Positions 1 to 13,776 of a DNA stretch of 64,000 nt are shown one piece after another. Both the position numbers and the translations under genes were made by a program. The stretch lies in NCBI GenBank assembly GCA_963682055.1, contig OY821747.1:30936126-31000125 (forward strand). Reading direction: 5' to 3'. Within the stretch, counting starts at the first letter, position 1. Every line of letters begins with the position of its first letter. Source of the DNA: Primula veris. Its lineage: Eukaryota > Streptophyta > Magnoliopsida > Ericales > Primulaceae. The notes beneath the pieces are model-generated. The model did no database searches. It saw only the letters and a list, made by a program, of their open reading frames with translations, and was not told where the DNA came from.

Positions 1-417
1 ATCCACATAAAACTCTTAACAGTGTTACCTTTAATAACGTCAGCTATACAATTTTCAACAACGCAATATTCCAGCCTCTTATCTAATTCCCTATTTTTGT
101 ATTTTATTGTTTCTTTCATCTATACATAACAAATCATTACAAAATTTCTTAATTGTAAGTAAACCAAATAAGTTGAGTGAGAAAACTAGTAGTAATAAAT
201 AAATTTGTAGACCTTCAATTGGCTTCTGCAAATTTGAAGAGAGGGAAAAGGAAAATGCATAGCCTATTGGAGAGAAGATAAAGAGACTGATGGATAGGCA
301 TTTTTCTTGTTTTCTCCTCCAAACATGGAGATAAAATGAGTTTCGAAGAGCTTGATTTTTCGGTAGCTTTTTGTGTTCAACTGTTTTTGGTTTAACCCTA
401 TTTATATTTCCGTGCAG

Positions 418-2620
418 TTCTTTCCTACAGCTGAGGAGTGCATCGATTATTATAATCAGAAACGCTGCGTAGATGGAAAGGGTCTAATTCTTCCAAGCCA
501 AATTGTCAGTGAACGAGTTTTATACTATACACACCTAAATCTTGACTTGAATGATTAATATTAGTTTCTGAAATAACAATTTAGTTGTATTATTCTGCTT
601 CTCACAGAGATATGTGAAGTATTTTGAGCGCCTTTTGACATACTTTAATGCCGAAGCTCAACCAGCACGAAGGTATATATCTAATGACCTGTACTTAATC
701 ATCATCGTAGCTTCGACAAAATTACTGAATTTTCCGTCTTTAGGTGCATGCTTAGGGGATTTCGGCTCCACAATTGCCCGTATTGGATTAGGCCTTCCAT
801 CACTATATCTGATCATAATGGTAAGCACTAAGCAATCTTCTGTTATCTAATTTTTACATTTTAATTGTCAATTAAGATTAGACATTTTTTTCATATTCTT
901 TTTAAGAACTCAGAGATTTTTTCTAGTGTGTCCACAGTTTCCCCAATTATACTCTGATTTTGGGCAAAATATTGTTATAGGGAGGTGAGATCAAAAGTAA
1001 GTTAAGATTTATGGGTCCTAATATTTCCTTTCATATGTAGACCCCTTTATGGGTAACCGAAGTTTCACTCTCCTATTGAGCCTTTTAAATTAAATAGTAA
1101 TGTCGTTGTTTTTGTATTTTTGTTGCATATTGAGAATCTGACCTTGTGCATATTCGTTACCACACAGGAATTTTATTTTCAACAAGGAAGCATGCAAAAA
1201 CAAAGGATTTAATGGTAAATATGCTTGTCAACTCTATGTAATTTTTTTTATTGAATAAAACAATTTTGCCAACATTATTGAGGAGTGCATTTTTTCTTCT
1301 CTGTAACTTAAAGATCCTCCTATTAATTTTATAGCCTGAAGATTTTTGGATCCGTGCTCCCAAAAAAGGGATTGTGGTATTTGCTCTTCCTGGGGAACGT
1401 GGTCTCACAGAATTGAACGGTGATTTTAAGGTCCATTTTCATGACCGCCAAGGAGATTTCTACTGGTAAACACATACATAACATATATCACAACTGTTCC
1501 TTTCGTTAATAGCCTTGTTAAAGATTATCTCCTACTTTTCATTATCTAACTTTACCTACTAATAATTGAACCAGTAACGCTTCACAAATGCAATACCTAA
1601 GTACCTTTCCAGCCTTTCTTGTTACACATCCTCACAATTTTAGTCCTTACCCCTAAAATATCTGTATTTAATGTTTACAGTGTGTACTAAAATGATTTAT
1701 GTGCTTGTGTATGTTTTTATTTGTGTGTTTGTGTTACAATCTCATGATGTCATTGTTACTTACTTATTACTTAATGAGACATTTTAGGTACAACTAACTG
1801 GGCCTAGTTAATGAATTCACGTTTTGCTGCATGTGGTCTGTCCTTTATGCAAAATGTACGTGTTATATAGTTATGGTAAAAGAAATCGGGCATTTTTTCA
1901 GACTATTTATTTGCTAGCTGTATTGTATGCTTCATTTGTTTGCTGGGCATTCATCATTTTCTGTTTGCAGTTGGCTGAATACCACAATGATGGAGAACAG
2001 AATCACCATAAATAATTCAGACCTCGATGGATTCGATAAGGTCAATAGCACATTCTGTTCTTATTGTACATCATACGAATATCACATACACAAGATAGCT
2101 GAGTGACATGTTTATTTCTCCCTTGCCATATTTCACAAATATTTCACATTTTTCCTTTTACTTCCGACAGAGAAAAATCCCATCCCCGGGTTTCCAGGTC
2201 GAAATTGTGATGGTTGACTATGATGGATCAATCCCACCTAAAATACAAGAAAATGGAACCATAAAATCCGACAAAGGAGATACTAAAATGACAGCTTCTT
2301 CCAATGAAAGCAAGGCCTCGAGGAAAAAAGACAAAGATGATATATTCACAGATAGTGAAGGAGAAGAAAATGACACCCCCAAAACCAAGCAAGCTCAAGC
2401 AAATAGAGAATCAGCAGAGAGAGAGAATCAAACATCTCTTATACAAGGGACTCAGAAACTGGCACTTGGCGAAGAGGCTATTAAAGAGAAAAACCCTCAC
2501 GAAACAAAGAGTGACATAGCAGGGGCATCTAACTCGGGAGGTGTGAGCGATTTCAAGGCAATTGCTGCTGATGCTTCAGTTTTCACCTTTGGTGACGAGG
2601 AAGATTTTGAAAGCGATTGA
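418..2620 (+). CDS. PTEN2: PTEN2-type lipid/protein phosphatase, 3' part (5' exons outside window)
   Basis: This is the C-terminal half of a plant PTEN2 phosphatase, a dual-specificity enzyme that removes the 3-phosphate of phosphoinositides. The exons I assemble are 418-504, 608-672, 744-820, 1168-1214, 1335-1465, 1971-2040 and 2171-2620. All junctions are GT-AG and together they encode 308 residues plus a stop. The first two exons finish the phosphatase domain (motifs such as FFPTAEECIDYYNQKR and RYVKYFERLLTYF). The next ones form the C2 domain (GFRLHNCPYWIRPSITISDH, FHDRQGDFYCWLNTTMMENR, GFDKRKIPSPGFQVEIV). A polar, low-complexity tail ends in FGDEEDFESD, which I recognise as typical of PTEN2A/2B. 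The HCxxGxxR active-site exon must lie to the left of the window. Positions 1-417 are the end of an intron. The gene converges on the SDN gene, whose stop is 380 bp downstream. I cannot separate PTEN2A from PTEN2B. Confidence 0.95.
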
Positions 2621-3000
2621 AGTGGGAAAATGTCGTTAGTACAGATCCATGTTCAGATCTGTACACAGATTAGAGCATTGTAATTGTATTTTTTTTGTCA
2701 TTATTCCATTAGTGTAATAGAGTACTTTTCAATAGTGAAAATGACAAATCCTTTCAGATTCTTAAAGCAGTACTCAAGATATAATTTCAAACATTATAGT
2801 TGTCATGAATTCTTAGGAAGTACCGTTGTCAAAACTGAGATCATTATTTTGTTCTTATAACAAAAATTTAATCATACAATTAGGAAAAAATTGCATGCTC
2901 TCCTTGACCATACTAATCCCATTAAATAAATATCTCAAGCACAATACATAAGAATACAAAATCATAAGCATAAAAGAGCCTCAGTCCTTGGATCTTCTTC

Positions 3001-6000
3001 CTACTTTAACAGTCCCTGCTTCCTTGTAAGCGCAGCTATAATCTTGTTCAAAACGGAAATTTCTTTATCCCTTTGACTCAGCTCCCTCTTTAATCTCTCA
3101 ATTTCCTTTAAGTGACCATCGCAGGTATTTACCTCAGTTTTTGCGTCAACTTCTTCATCTGCCTTCGGCTTTTTAGCTATATTACCATTTGTCTCGACTT
3201 GAATTGGTCTTTTCTTCGATGGGATTTGTGTGAGAGAATTGAGTCCCATTTTACGCACGTAAAAGCTACCACTTTCTCCTGATTTTATTTTAAAAGGAAC
3301 ACACTTCTGTGGTAGTCCCGATGTGTCCTGAGAAATTACATTTACTGAATTATACTTCTGTCAAAAGTTATATATTGGAGGAAGACACGTATGTAAAAAC
3401 AACATAAATTTTAGATTCGTTAATTACAGTTTCATATTAATGCATAATATTTTAATTTTGTATTTTAAACCTACAAAAATAAGCTATTAGTACACCAACG
3501 TAACATTTTCTTTTGGCTTTTGTACACTACAAAGAAAAAAAGAATTGCAGATTACGGCTCGAAACAAAAACAAAAAATGTTATAGAATAGGGAAAGACAT
3601 ACAAAAAAACATGAAAGAATAGTGTTGATTTTATTTTTTTCGCAACTGATTAGTTCCTCAACCTACAAACTTTCGATTTGGTTCACTACATGTACAAAAA
3701 TTGCTGAGAAATGTAACATTAATGGAGTAATTACTAATCTTTGTAGTTCGATATCTACAAAATCTAATCTAATGATACTCGTTCAAAACTTCAGATAACC
3801 CATTTTATTCAGTATTAGGGGGGAAACGGATAGTGCCCTTCTTTTGGAATCCAAACAAGTAAGAATAATAGATACGAAAAGAGATAGAGAGGACAAAGTA
3901 TCAAACCTTTATGGAAAGAGTATTACTAGAATCCTCACACCTACATTGAGGTGGAACACATCCTTACTAAATTTAGATTAGGCAGGGTGTAAACAGAACT
4001 GTTTCAGTATAATACCTTTTCAGAGTCTACATTGATGTCTTCAAATGCCTTGTTTGCTTCTTCTTGATGCTTAAAAATAGCGAAGACAGAATACTTTCTT
4101 TCTCTATTCTTTTTGTTAGGCTGCCAGAAAACAATTGCCACATCAGTCCTTATCTCTTTTGCCAAAAAATATACCAGCAAGTAGGTATATATATTTACAG
4201 CGGTATATAGAAAGATGAACAAGAGTCCACAAGTAAGAAGAACAGGTAGAAACTCATAAAATAAATTTCTACCAGATACTAAAACTGCAATAGGGAGCTT
4301 ACCTTAACCTTGACTTCAATTGTAAAATCCCCAGGAACAACTCCATGTAATTCTTCAATGGGTACACTGATTGGTATTCCGTGGATAAGTAATTTTGAAT
4401 ATTCAATCTCAGGCACCTACATATTTCAAAACTACTATGAGCTAAATTTTGTACCTGATATAGGAAAACACTAGTAGATACATACTAAACTTACACTCTC
4501 TGTAACCGAAGGGATAGCATTATTAAAACCAGACTCTAATTTTGCAAGAACAAGCTTCATGGCAGCACGCGCATCATCGAGACAATCATGGGGAGAACCT
4601 TTCTTCCTCACTTCATATCCCAGAACAGTCTGTATGAGTAAATAATTTAAAATTATAAAAAAAGGACAATTAAGTGTAGAAATATAATAAGGCTGGTACA
4701 AGATAAACTATCACTTGGTGACAAAAGATGGGGAAATCATAATATTGAGCACTAAACCTATCAGGCTATTAGCTTAAAAAATCAGACTAATTAGTACACT
4801 ATACTACTAATATCCCACAATTTAGACACCGTGTGACCTATCAAAAATTAAAATTTAGACATCATTCTACACCCAATATTCAAAAGTATGTACATTGACC
4901 TATCAAAATAATAATGCTTGTGTATTAATATTAATGTGGAGTATATTTGTGATAATAACTACAGCGTATGTAAAAAATATTACATTTCAAGTGCTTTTAA
5001 ATTGCAATTTGTTGATGGTGTGATTTTGTATAAATTGGTGTCTAAATTGTTACATTTGATACAAAGGTATATAAATTATTCAGAGCTGATAGGTTGGTGT
5101 ACACTGTACAGGACTATATTTTCCCAAGGAAAATTGCAAACTAAACAAGTGATTGTGAAGTAATAGGTGTCTGTTTCATCGTGCTTTGAAGGCTCACGGA
5201 ATAATTAAATGATCAGATATAAGGTTGCCACGATGATTTTGACAGTTTCTTTTTGAACAAGTGATAGGGAAACTACGATAAAAAGATGCATAAGTACATG
5301 AGCTTACCTTGCACAGGTTATTCAAAGAAGGTCTTCTGGAACCAGTCTCATCCCCACACTTGAATATCAAAGATGTGTCAATCACTCTTGGATGGTCGAA
5401 TTTTAGTGCTTAGAAGGGAAAAGGAAATAAAGACATAAGTAAAAGTATTGCACAAAGAGTATGCCAAAACAAACACAAGGGATAGCAAGCGGCGTTATAA
5501 CGTATACAACATAAATTTTTCTACTCATTTGAAATGCGCTGGACTCAGTATGTTGTGTATTGGCTATGTTTATATACTCTGGTAATTTCGACTCATTTAC
5601 TTGTTACTCATGCACTTTAAATGAGTCGAAATTACCAGAGTATATAAACATAGCCAACACTCTGATAATTCCGACTCATTTACTTGTTACTCATGCAAGT
5701 ACATGCTTATATTGGCTGAAATGTTTACTGGTTAGTAGTTTGAAAAGAGATTATGTTTACTGGGTAGTTATCGTGAAGAGCACGGTGCAGGGTGTACTTG
5801 TATGCATGTAAACTGTGAGGGGAAACGAATAAACAGATAGTTTCTACTTTAAGCAAATTAGTCCACAAGCTCCGTAAGTTTGTAATCTCGATACATACAT
5901 CCTCTCTTTGTTTATATATTTTTCATCCTTGATACGACAATCTTTGGTCCATTTCTTAGATATTGGCTATACAAAAATTGCACTTCCCTTACAAGCTTAT

Positions 6001-9000
6001 CATACGCATCATTAAACACTCTCTACATTATTGGAGTAACAAATTGCCTTTCATAAAAGTAACAATATTAAAAGCAGCTTACCCCGCATATCATTGTTTA
6101 GACTGTGACCAATTAATATTTTTCCATCTGACAAGAGCTTGTTCAAGATTTTCTGCAGTCCCAAGAAAAGAAATAATTAGCAAGTAATTAAAATTAGGTT
6201 ATTTGTTCAGACATTATCCATTAAGTTGAAGAGTGGATGCATGCTACCTGTGCGTCAGTCAATGCAAAAGTAACCCCCTCCAAATCTTCGGCAGTGATCC
6301 CAGTTATCTCACTCCTGTAATCCGCAATTGCTTTCTTCGGATTCACGAGTTCATTAAGTTTAACCTAAATTCACCATTTTAAAAATTGTCCAGATGAAGC
6401 ATAAACTAATTAGAGACAAGGGAAAGGCACAGTTTAATGCTAAATGGAAAAAATCCATTTAGCAATCCTCATTCTGGTGAAAAGTAGTCCGTTGTAGGGT
6501 AAACTGTGAAGTGGGTGAGAACTATATTTATCTGAAAAAGGTATGGATCCACATACTTAAAAAAATCCTATATTTTTTTCCCGGAAATGTAAAGAAGTGT
6601 ACTTTTAGTTGGTGCACCAAATACACTTTATTTACTAAAAAGTAACCAAAACTACTCTTTCATTTTTATTGCTTCACCAAGTAAGGCATATAATTGTACC
6701 TCAAGATTACGACCAACAGCACAAACCCTCACCACAGCTTCAGTACCATCTTCACAGAGAACCATCTCACAGTCAATGGCAATCATTTCAGTTGTTTTCA
6801 TATGTTTCTTGTTTTTACTATGCTTTGTTACGAACCATCCCTGTTTCATAATTCAAGAAATCAACAACTGAATAAGACTCAATAAAAGAAAGTATGTATG
6901 AAAACCTTATACAAGATTTCCTATTGCACAGAATCTTATACTCCAATTGAAACCCATGATGGTATTATAAGAAAGTAAGCCAGCCATGATAGATAAATTA
7001 CTAAAAAACTCTCAAGACTTGAGCTTGTGGCAGTGTGAGTTAAGAAACGCTTTTCTTAGCAACTAGACCTTTGGCTCGGAATGTACAATTGAATCTTCCA
7101 AATATCGGTGGTGAATTTCTTAAAATTAATGTTTTAAAAACTTAAGGTGCAAAAGAGAGGTTATGCAAACGGTATGTATTTACCACCTCCTGCTTTACAA
7201 ATAAGTTCTAGGAAGCTTAATAAGAGTAATATTGAACCGAAACAAAACAAAACAAAAAAAAAAAAAAAACCTAGACGATACAAACAAATATCAACCGTGG
7301 CAAGCAAATGATAAGTTATAAATGCTGGAAGGGCTTAAACACAAATAGAGTAACAGAAACAAAATGAAAATATAGCTGACCTCTTCATGTGATGGAAACA
7401 AAAAATTTGATAGGTATAGCGGATGCTCGAAAGTCGACCGCACTAGCTTCTGCTCTTGCACAACAACATAATACGGATTAAAATCAATAAAGTCAGCCAG
7501 GACAATACAATGTTACAAGAGTTTGCAACCTTAAAAGAAAGTTTTGGATGTTATATAGTCCACTATGAATTCAATGCGGAACTATTTGGGAAGAAAACAT
7601 TTTTTTAGTTAAAATAAGTACTTTGCCATAAACTGTGTTTAAAACTTTAAAGATACACTTGAAAAGGGGCATACACAACTTCATGGCTAAATGTCTCTCG
7701 AAAGCTCTGGCTATTGTCCATACTATAATGCATTTTCATGTAAAACTTAATGAATTAACAAACTGCCTTATTCCCGTGTCATTTTTTTCCTTCATTGGAG
7801 GATGACTTGGCTTTAAAAAAGAACCATATACCTAACTACATCAAACTCTCTTAAAACCACATAAATATATGCAGTTCACAACGTGCAACTCAGCAAATCG
7901 AGTTGAGATTAGAAGCAAACCTGCTCAGAGGAGACAACTTCATTGGATTTATCTTCAAATTGCTCCACTGAATGTTGGTTGGAATGGATTTTTAATACTT
8001 TCTCCAGGAACTGAAAATAGGCATATAATACTATCATCTATTAGGCACCAAAAAAGATACATAAAAAGCAAAAATATATTATTTATAGATATCATGTGAT
8101 TAGTTACCTTTATATCATCCTTTTGCTCAAATGTCTTTAGAAAATCAGCTAGTGTCTCGAGAGACCTCTTTGAAGGATCACTCAAACTTGACCCGAACTT
8201 TTTGTCATAAATGCTTAAAAAGTCTTTCCAGCTTCCTTTACTCCCCTTCATTCCTCTTTTTTGTGTCAATTTGACAATTTCAACGAGATCCTGCCACATT
8301 AAAGAATTACGCCTTAGAACTAAACAAACCCATAATACATAGTAATCCATTAATCCACAAAGATATATAGGCTTTTCGACTAAGCTCCTAAAAAACACTA
8401 GAAATAGGAAAAGAGGGATCTTTTTGAAACTGTTTTATCAGGTTTAAACCTAGTACACCATATGACTGATAACGGCTTCATGGAAGATGTTTATTTCTTG
8501 TTTGGCTGCAGCTTTAAACCAATAAGCTGGCTTATCCGAGGCTGACATAAGTAGGGTTGATTGAGCTTAAAAATCCTAGCCATTTTACGCTATAAATGAA
8601 TAAAATAATTCTTTTTAATCCAAGCAACCAAATTCCCTGTGGCTTATAGACAAAATATTAACAAGCCAAGTTGCACCAAAGAAGCCTTAGATATCCAAAA
8701 ACTCGCCAACCGGATGATAGATGAAATTACAAGCTTCCACTACACTAATACGGAGTACTACTTTCTGTTGCAATCTCAAGCTGAATCATAATAAGAATTT
8801 AGTACCAAAAATATTTTATGCAACAAATAAATAAAGTACGTCTTTTTAATCCAGGTCACCAAATTCCCTGTTGCTTATAAGCCAAGATATTAACAAGACA
8901 AGCTGCACCAAACAAGCCTTGGATATTGAAAAACTCGCCAACTGGACAATAAATGAAATTACAAGCTTCCACTAAACAAAACTACATGTAGCATTATAAA

Positions 9001-9283
9001 TTAAAATCAAGCTGAACCATCATTGCAATTGAGTATCAAACTTGGTATTCTAAGCATTTAAACATTAAATAAACTGAAACAATATACATATAAGGGAAGA
9101 ACTTCATCTGGGCATTTGTTTTTTTATCATGAAAGGCTATAATATCCAATATTTGTTAAAATAAAAGGTAAAAAAATCATTTTTTTTCTTAATATACAGG
9201 GGTACCAGTTTTTTAATATAATATGAAATAAGTAGAAAGCTTACATTTTTCTCAGCCGATGAAATAAACTCCTCTATATTCAT
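3001..9283 (-). CDS. SDN: Small-RNA-degrading nuclease, DEDDh exonuclease (SDN family)
   Basis: SDN proteins are 3'-5' exoribonucleases that trim and degrade mature miRNAs. Twelve exons on the minus strand: 9245-9283, 8108-8290, 7921-8010, 7381-7449, 6700-6840, 6248-6364, 6083-6152, 5308-5408, 4495-4629, 4303-4416, 4016-4153, 3001-3357. They join without a frame break into 517 residues. The nuclease fold shows all DEDDh residues: D150 and E152 in MIAIDCEM, D234 in HSLNNDM, H284 and D289 in HDCLDD. The N-terminal part carries the family motif [15 protein letters not shown]. Residues ~316-400 look like the degenerate RNA-binding domain of SDN1. Residues ~485-513 are a predicted coiled coil. Exon 11 is the least certain: its acceptor (GAG before 4153) is weak but is the only one that fits the phase. 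Gene order suggests SDN1/SDN3, but the subtype is not settled. Intron 7 holds a perfect 40 bp inverted repeat. Confidence 0.93.
5560..5657. repeat. Perfect 40 bp inverted repeat with 18 bp loop
   Basis: The left arm 5560-5599 and the right arm 5618-5657 are exact reverse complements, 40 of 40 bases, separated by 18 bases. The structure lies in intron 7 of the SDN gene (5409-6082). A third, diverged copy in the same direction as the left arm plus loop follows at about 5658-5697. This suggests local inverted duplication rather than a transposon end. The whole stem-loop is about 98 nt, the size of a small miRNA precursor. Confidence 0.93.
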
Positions 9284-12200
9284 GATGATGATATGATAAT
9301 AAAAAAAGGGTATTAATTAAAGTGAGAATTAGGGTTTCAGAGAAGAGGTGGAGAGAGAGTGTGGAAAAAGAAGAAGTGCAGGAAATTATTATTTCTCAAA
9401 TAATAATTAATAATAATTAGTTTTATTGCAATAAAAATAGTTCAATACATTTAAAACCCACGTGTACTAAGTTGTTTTTTCAAAATGGCATCCATATGTT
9501 TGTGTTTTTTTTTAAATTAACCCAATTTTTTGTATATGTTATGCAATCACACCCTTGTGTTTGATAAGTAGTGAATTTAAATACTTATTATAAGGTTTTA
9601 ATAAAAGCGTGATAAGCTAAAACTTGCTCTAAAGGATTGCTTTTCCCGTTACCCGCTATTTAATTCATATATAATAACAAAAAACATGTGTGCGAAAAAG
9701 GTTTAAACAAATCGATGAACACTGAGTTGTGTAGCCTTCAATTTTGGATGTGAAAGTTAATTGTAAAATATCGATGGTACAAAATCGCAAGAGTACAGAG
9801 GAGTCATTTGCAAAAACATAAGTAAAACATGGCATTTGCGATGTACAAATTATAGAACTTTTCTCACGTGAAGTTGTATGAGTATTTAGGAAAATTAACA
9901 TGACCTTGTTTTTTAGGTTTTTACAGAAGTTCACGAATTCGCGGCGAGCATAATCATATTTTTTGTTTTCATAACCTCTTAATGGTTAGTGATTATACGA
10001 CAAAATACTATCATTTCAATCGAATTTAAGAGTTAATTAACGAGTATATATGTGTTTTTATATTATTTTTGTGTTTTTCCAGATAATTGACGTTTATTTA
10101 TATTTTTCAAGTAAATATGGAGATTTCGATGTAAATCGAAAGAACAACGAGCTTGAAAAGAAAGTAAAATAATCGACATGGGCACCTCCAAAATGAAGAA
10201 ATGAGCTAGAGTTGAAGTTTTGAGCCCAAAATAACATTACACGAATTCTTGACCAAAACCAAGATACACCAAAAACACGAAAAACTTTATAGAAGCATTG
10301 ACATGATTGGTCATACTAACTTATTAGGCTTAACCGATCATATTAATCGATAATGTAACAAAATCGTTTCAAAAATTATATTGAGATAGAGTTTGTTTCT
10401 AAAAATATGATTATATATCTCTTATATAATCTGTTGTAAAACTATTCAAAGTTTATAACATAGCTTAACTCGTTTGTACACAAAAAGATCGATTTACGAC
10501 GTATTATTGTAAGTTTCTTGTCGTTCTTTTAACATTATCGTTGTTTTCATACTCTTTCTTGCGTTATATACTCAAGTGAACCCGTTTAGTAGCAGCATAA
10601 ATGGAAAACTTGGTTCTCTATTATTAATTTGACCAGTAGAACGGGTTCAATAGTATTTTAATTTTATGTTTAAAAAGCTCAAAGTCTTTAAAAGTTAGTT
10701 AAAATCGTAAAATCAACCGCATAGCTAAGAAGAATCGAGCCGTTAGAATGAAAATTTTCAAAAGTTGATCATATAGTTCAAATGTTAAATTTTTTGATTA
10801 GATTTTAAGAAAATTTATTTCGACAATTTTGATACAAGTTATAAGCCGGTTAAAATTACACGTAATTTTATAGTGGATAATTAAATGAGAACGTAAGAAG
10901 TACGTGACATTGTGACATATATATTTGAAAAAATCAAACTACTATAGTAATAATAATAACATATAGTGATGGTTGCAAATAAAATTTTAATTTTTTTTTA
11001 ATAGTTTGTATGCAAAGTAGCTATAATGAAATTGTGTAAAATATATTTGGTTGTTTGTTTATATCTATGCAAAGTGAGTATACGTAAACTTAAGTATTTG
11101 ATAGTATAAATTTGACTTTTCCGGGTTTTTAATATTTTTATACCTTTGTTTGTTCATATTTTTCCTTTTAATAGATCGGTTTTTACTTTTTTATACATTA
11201 GTTTCTTTATACTTGTCCTTTTCCTATCATTTTTTTCTTAACTTTTATTTCTTTTACCTTGGTTTCTATTTTATTTTATTTATTAATTTTCAAATGCTGA
11301 AAGTTTCGGCACGTAAACGAATATGACTTTATTGCTGAGACTTTTTTTTAGAGTTTGAAAGAAATGTAAAAATTGATCAAAAAGGAATTTTTTTTAGAAA
11401 ACGGGTACAAAAAAAGAAAATTTAATAAATTAGGGTAAAAAAATTCTGCTTTTTCGGTCTTTACAATTTGAAAACTATTATATGTTTTTATTTTTGCAGC
11501 CACAAACATTTGGTTCTCGCTCCAGCGCTGTGTCTAAAATAAATTATCAATATACTACCCAAATAAAAATATTTTTCAAGCCAATTACGTACTCAGCTTG
11601 ATTAAGAATAAAAGAAATAGTACTATTTCATTTATAGCTCTTGAGTAGATTTGTAAATTTTTCACTAAGTTGGGTGGATATACTTTTTCCCCCTAAATTT
11701 GTAAATATTTTGCTCCACTAGTTAAAAATAAATATATATAAACTTTTTTGTGAAGATAAGATAGTCAATAAACTTAGTATCTGGATGAGATGAACCTAAA
11801 ATCCGAATTGATACTATTATCACATCATTCCATCACATGACTGAATTATTGAATTATTGAATTATTGAATCTTTCACATTATTCTATATAAACTTATAAT
11901 ATAATGTAATACAATTAGATACTTTATGATAATTATTAACACAAACTTATTAACCCAAAATACAAATAAAAGGAATCAAAAAAGGTATTTATTGATGGCG
12001 TGAGTGGTCTTTGCACTCTTTCATGTATGACACTATTGGTCCAAGATATGGAATAGCTTTACTGCCACCTTGTCATAATCCAATCTTTTGTACACAGTTG
12101 TTGCTACATGAGTAGAAGCAAAAAAGACAAAATATAAAAGAAAATTTATAAATTGCATTAGTTATCCCTATATAGATTAATATATTCAACGTGGTACTTT

Positions 12201-13389
12201 TGTATTTAATTGAAAGATATAGAGTCCCGAATTTAAAGAGAGGTCTATTTTAGCCATAAAAAAACTTTAAGAAAATGAATAAATGATTGTTTTTACAAGT
12301 CTATCCTTATTATGAAAATTTTAAAAGTTTCTTTATACCTCTGTTTCCTATGTTAAGAAGACATAATTTACTGCCCAAGTGACAATTGACATAGTATTCT
12401 TTCTTATGACCTAATTTAAGACAAATACATTAAAAGTTTAAATCCAATGTGTTGTGAGAACTTTTTGTACACTTTATAATTTTTTGGCCGCTTTTTTTAA
12501 TTTGTCTGGAAAAATTTATATCATGGTTAAAAAAAGTTCCGAGAAAAATTACAAAATCTTGTAATATAATAAAACATATTATCGTCCTCTATATTACATA
12601 AAATACATCATCAAATAAAGCGAGGTCTTTCTTTTATTGTATAAAACCGACTTTATAATGCCATAAAAAAAATATGTGTGCATTTAATAACCGGAACGTA
12701 AGCTATCTAGGTGCTATGTAGGTCACTTGGTTTATTGAAAAACAGACCCTAGAGAAAAATATCCATTAGAGAATATAATCGGTTTCTCTAAAAGTTGATT
12801 TACTTGGACCGTGCGTGCCTAAGCTATGTAGCTCACTTGGCTTATGGCAAGCCTGAGCCTCCAGAAAATATCCATTAAAATCTGCTTCATCTGCTTTGAG
12901 CAAAAATTAACTTTTTAGATAATTTTTACGTTAAAAGGTAGGAAGACACACGTTAATCTCATTATCTTACATGATAAAGAGTTGCCCCAAAAACTAATTT
13001 CAATACTAGATGTGTCATTATAAAGTTGATTGATCATAAAAACTGGATTATACATAGGGCTTGATCAAATAAAAAATAAAAGTATATGAAGAAAACAACA
13101 TGAAATGTTTTAATGGAAAAACTAATAAATGTATCATATGCATGAGACATTGGTTAATCATGTATGATATTTGTTGTAAATTTTTTTTATAGTAATTCAT
13201 TTATAAATTTTTCATAATTTTGGCATATTAAATGCATTAATTTGTTAATTTAATAATATTATAGTATAGATACAATGATATTTGTTTTTTTATGTAACTT
13301 GAATTATAAAAGTAATTTAATGTTTAAACGATGTCTGTGGACACTAATTAATCAAACCGTTATTTTACTAATACAAGTTTATTGCTATA
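9284..13389. other. Intergenic region upstream of SDN, no gene found
   Basis: AT-rich, with no ORF that looks coding. Positions 9284-9365 should hold the SDN leader; on the minus strand this stretch is CT-rich, as plant leaders often are. Around 10640-10900 there is a stretch that resembles a decayed MITE interior. Positions 12695-12760 and 12815-12875 share a diverged duplicated phrase (around CTATGTAGNTCACTTGG). I see nothing else. Confidence 0.5.
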
Positions 13390-13688
13390 TCATTCTGTTA
13401 TAATAAGTCAACCCAATATTTTTTTAGTCTGCCACATTTTGTCATTTTTTTTAATCAAAATTACCCTTACACTTTTTTATTAATTACCGTAATGTCACTC
13501 TCATAAATAATAGAAAATTGAAAAACTAATTAGCACTCTTTATTCATCTTTTAACAACTCAAAATTCTTTTAAGTATTCTCATCTTATATTTTTTTTACT
13601 ACACATATTTGTATCAGAACTATATTTATTTTTAATATTTTAATCGCATTACGCGTCGCACACGCAATACATGTGGCACGATTACTAG
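13390..13688 (+). mobile_element. Helitron-like non-autonomous element
   Basis: The element begins TCATTCTGTTATAATAAG directly after an A. It ends with a GC-rich segment that can form an imperfect hairpin (around 13647-13668), then ATTACTAG followed by T. This fits Helitron structure: 5' TC, 3' hairpin plus CTRR, insertion between A and T. A related sequence lies at 43079-43370. No transposase or helicase is present, so it would be non-autonomous. Confidence 0.55.
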
Positions 13689-13776
13689 TTATCTTATAAA
13701 AAAGGACTAGATGACAATTTTTTGCATAAGAAACCAATTAAATTATTGGCATTCAAATTAGTTCGTTTGATTTGTT

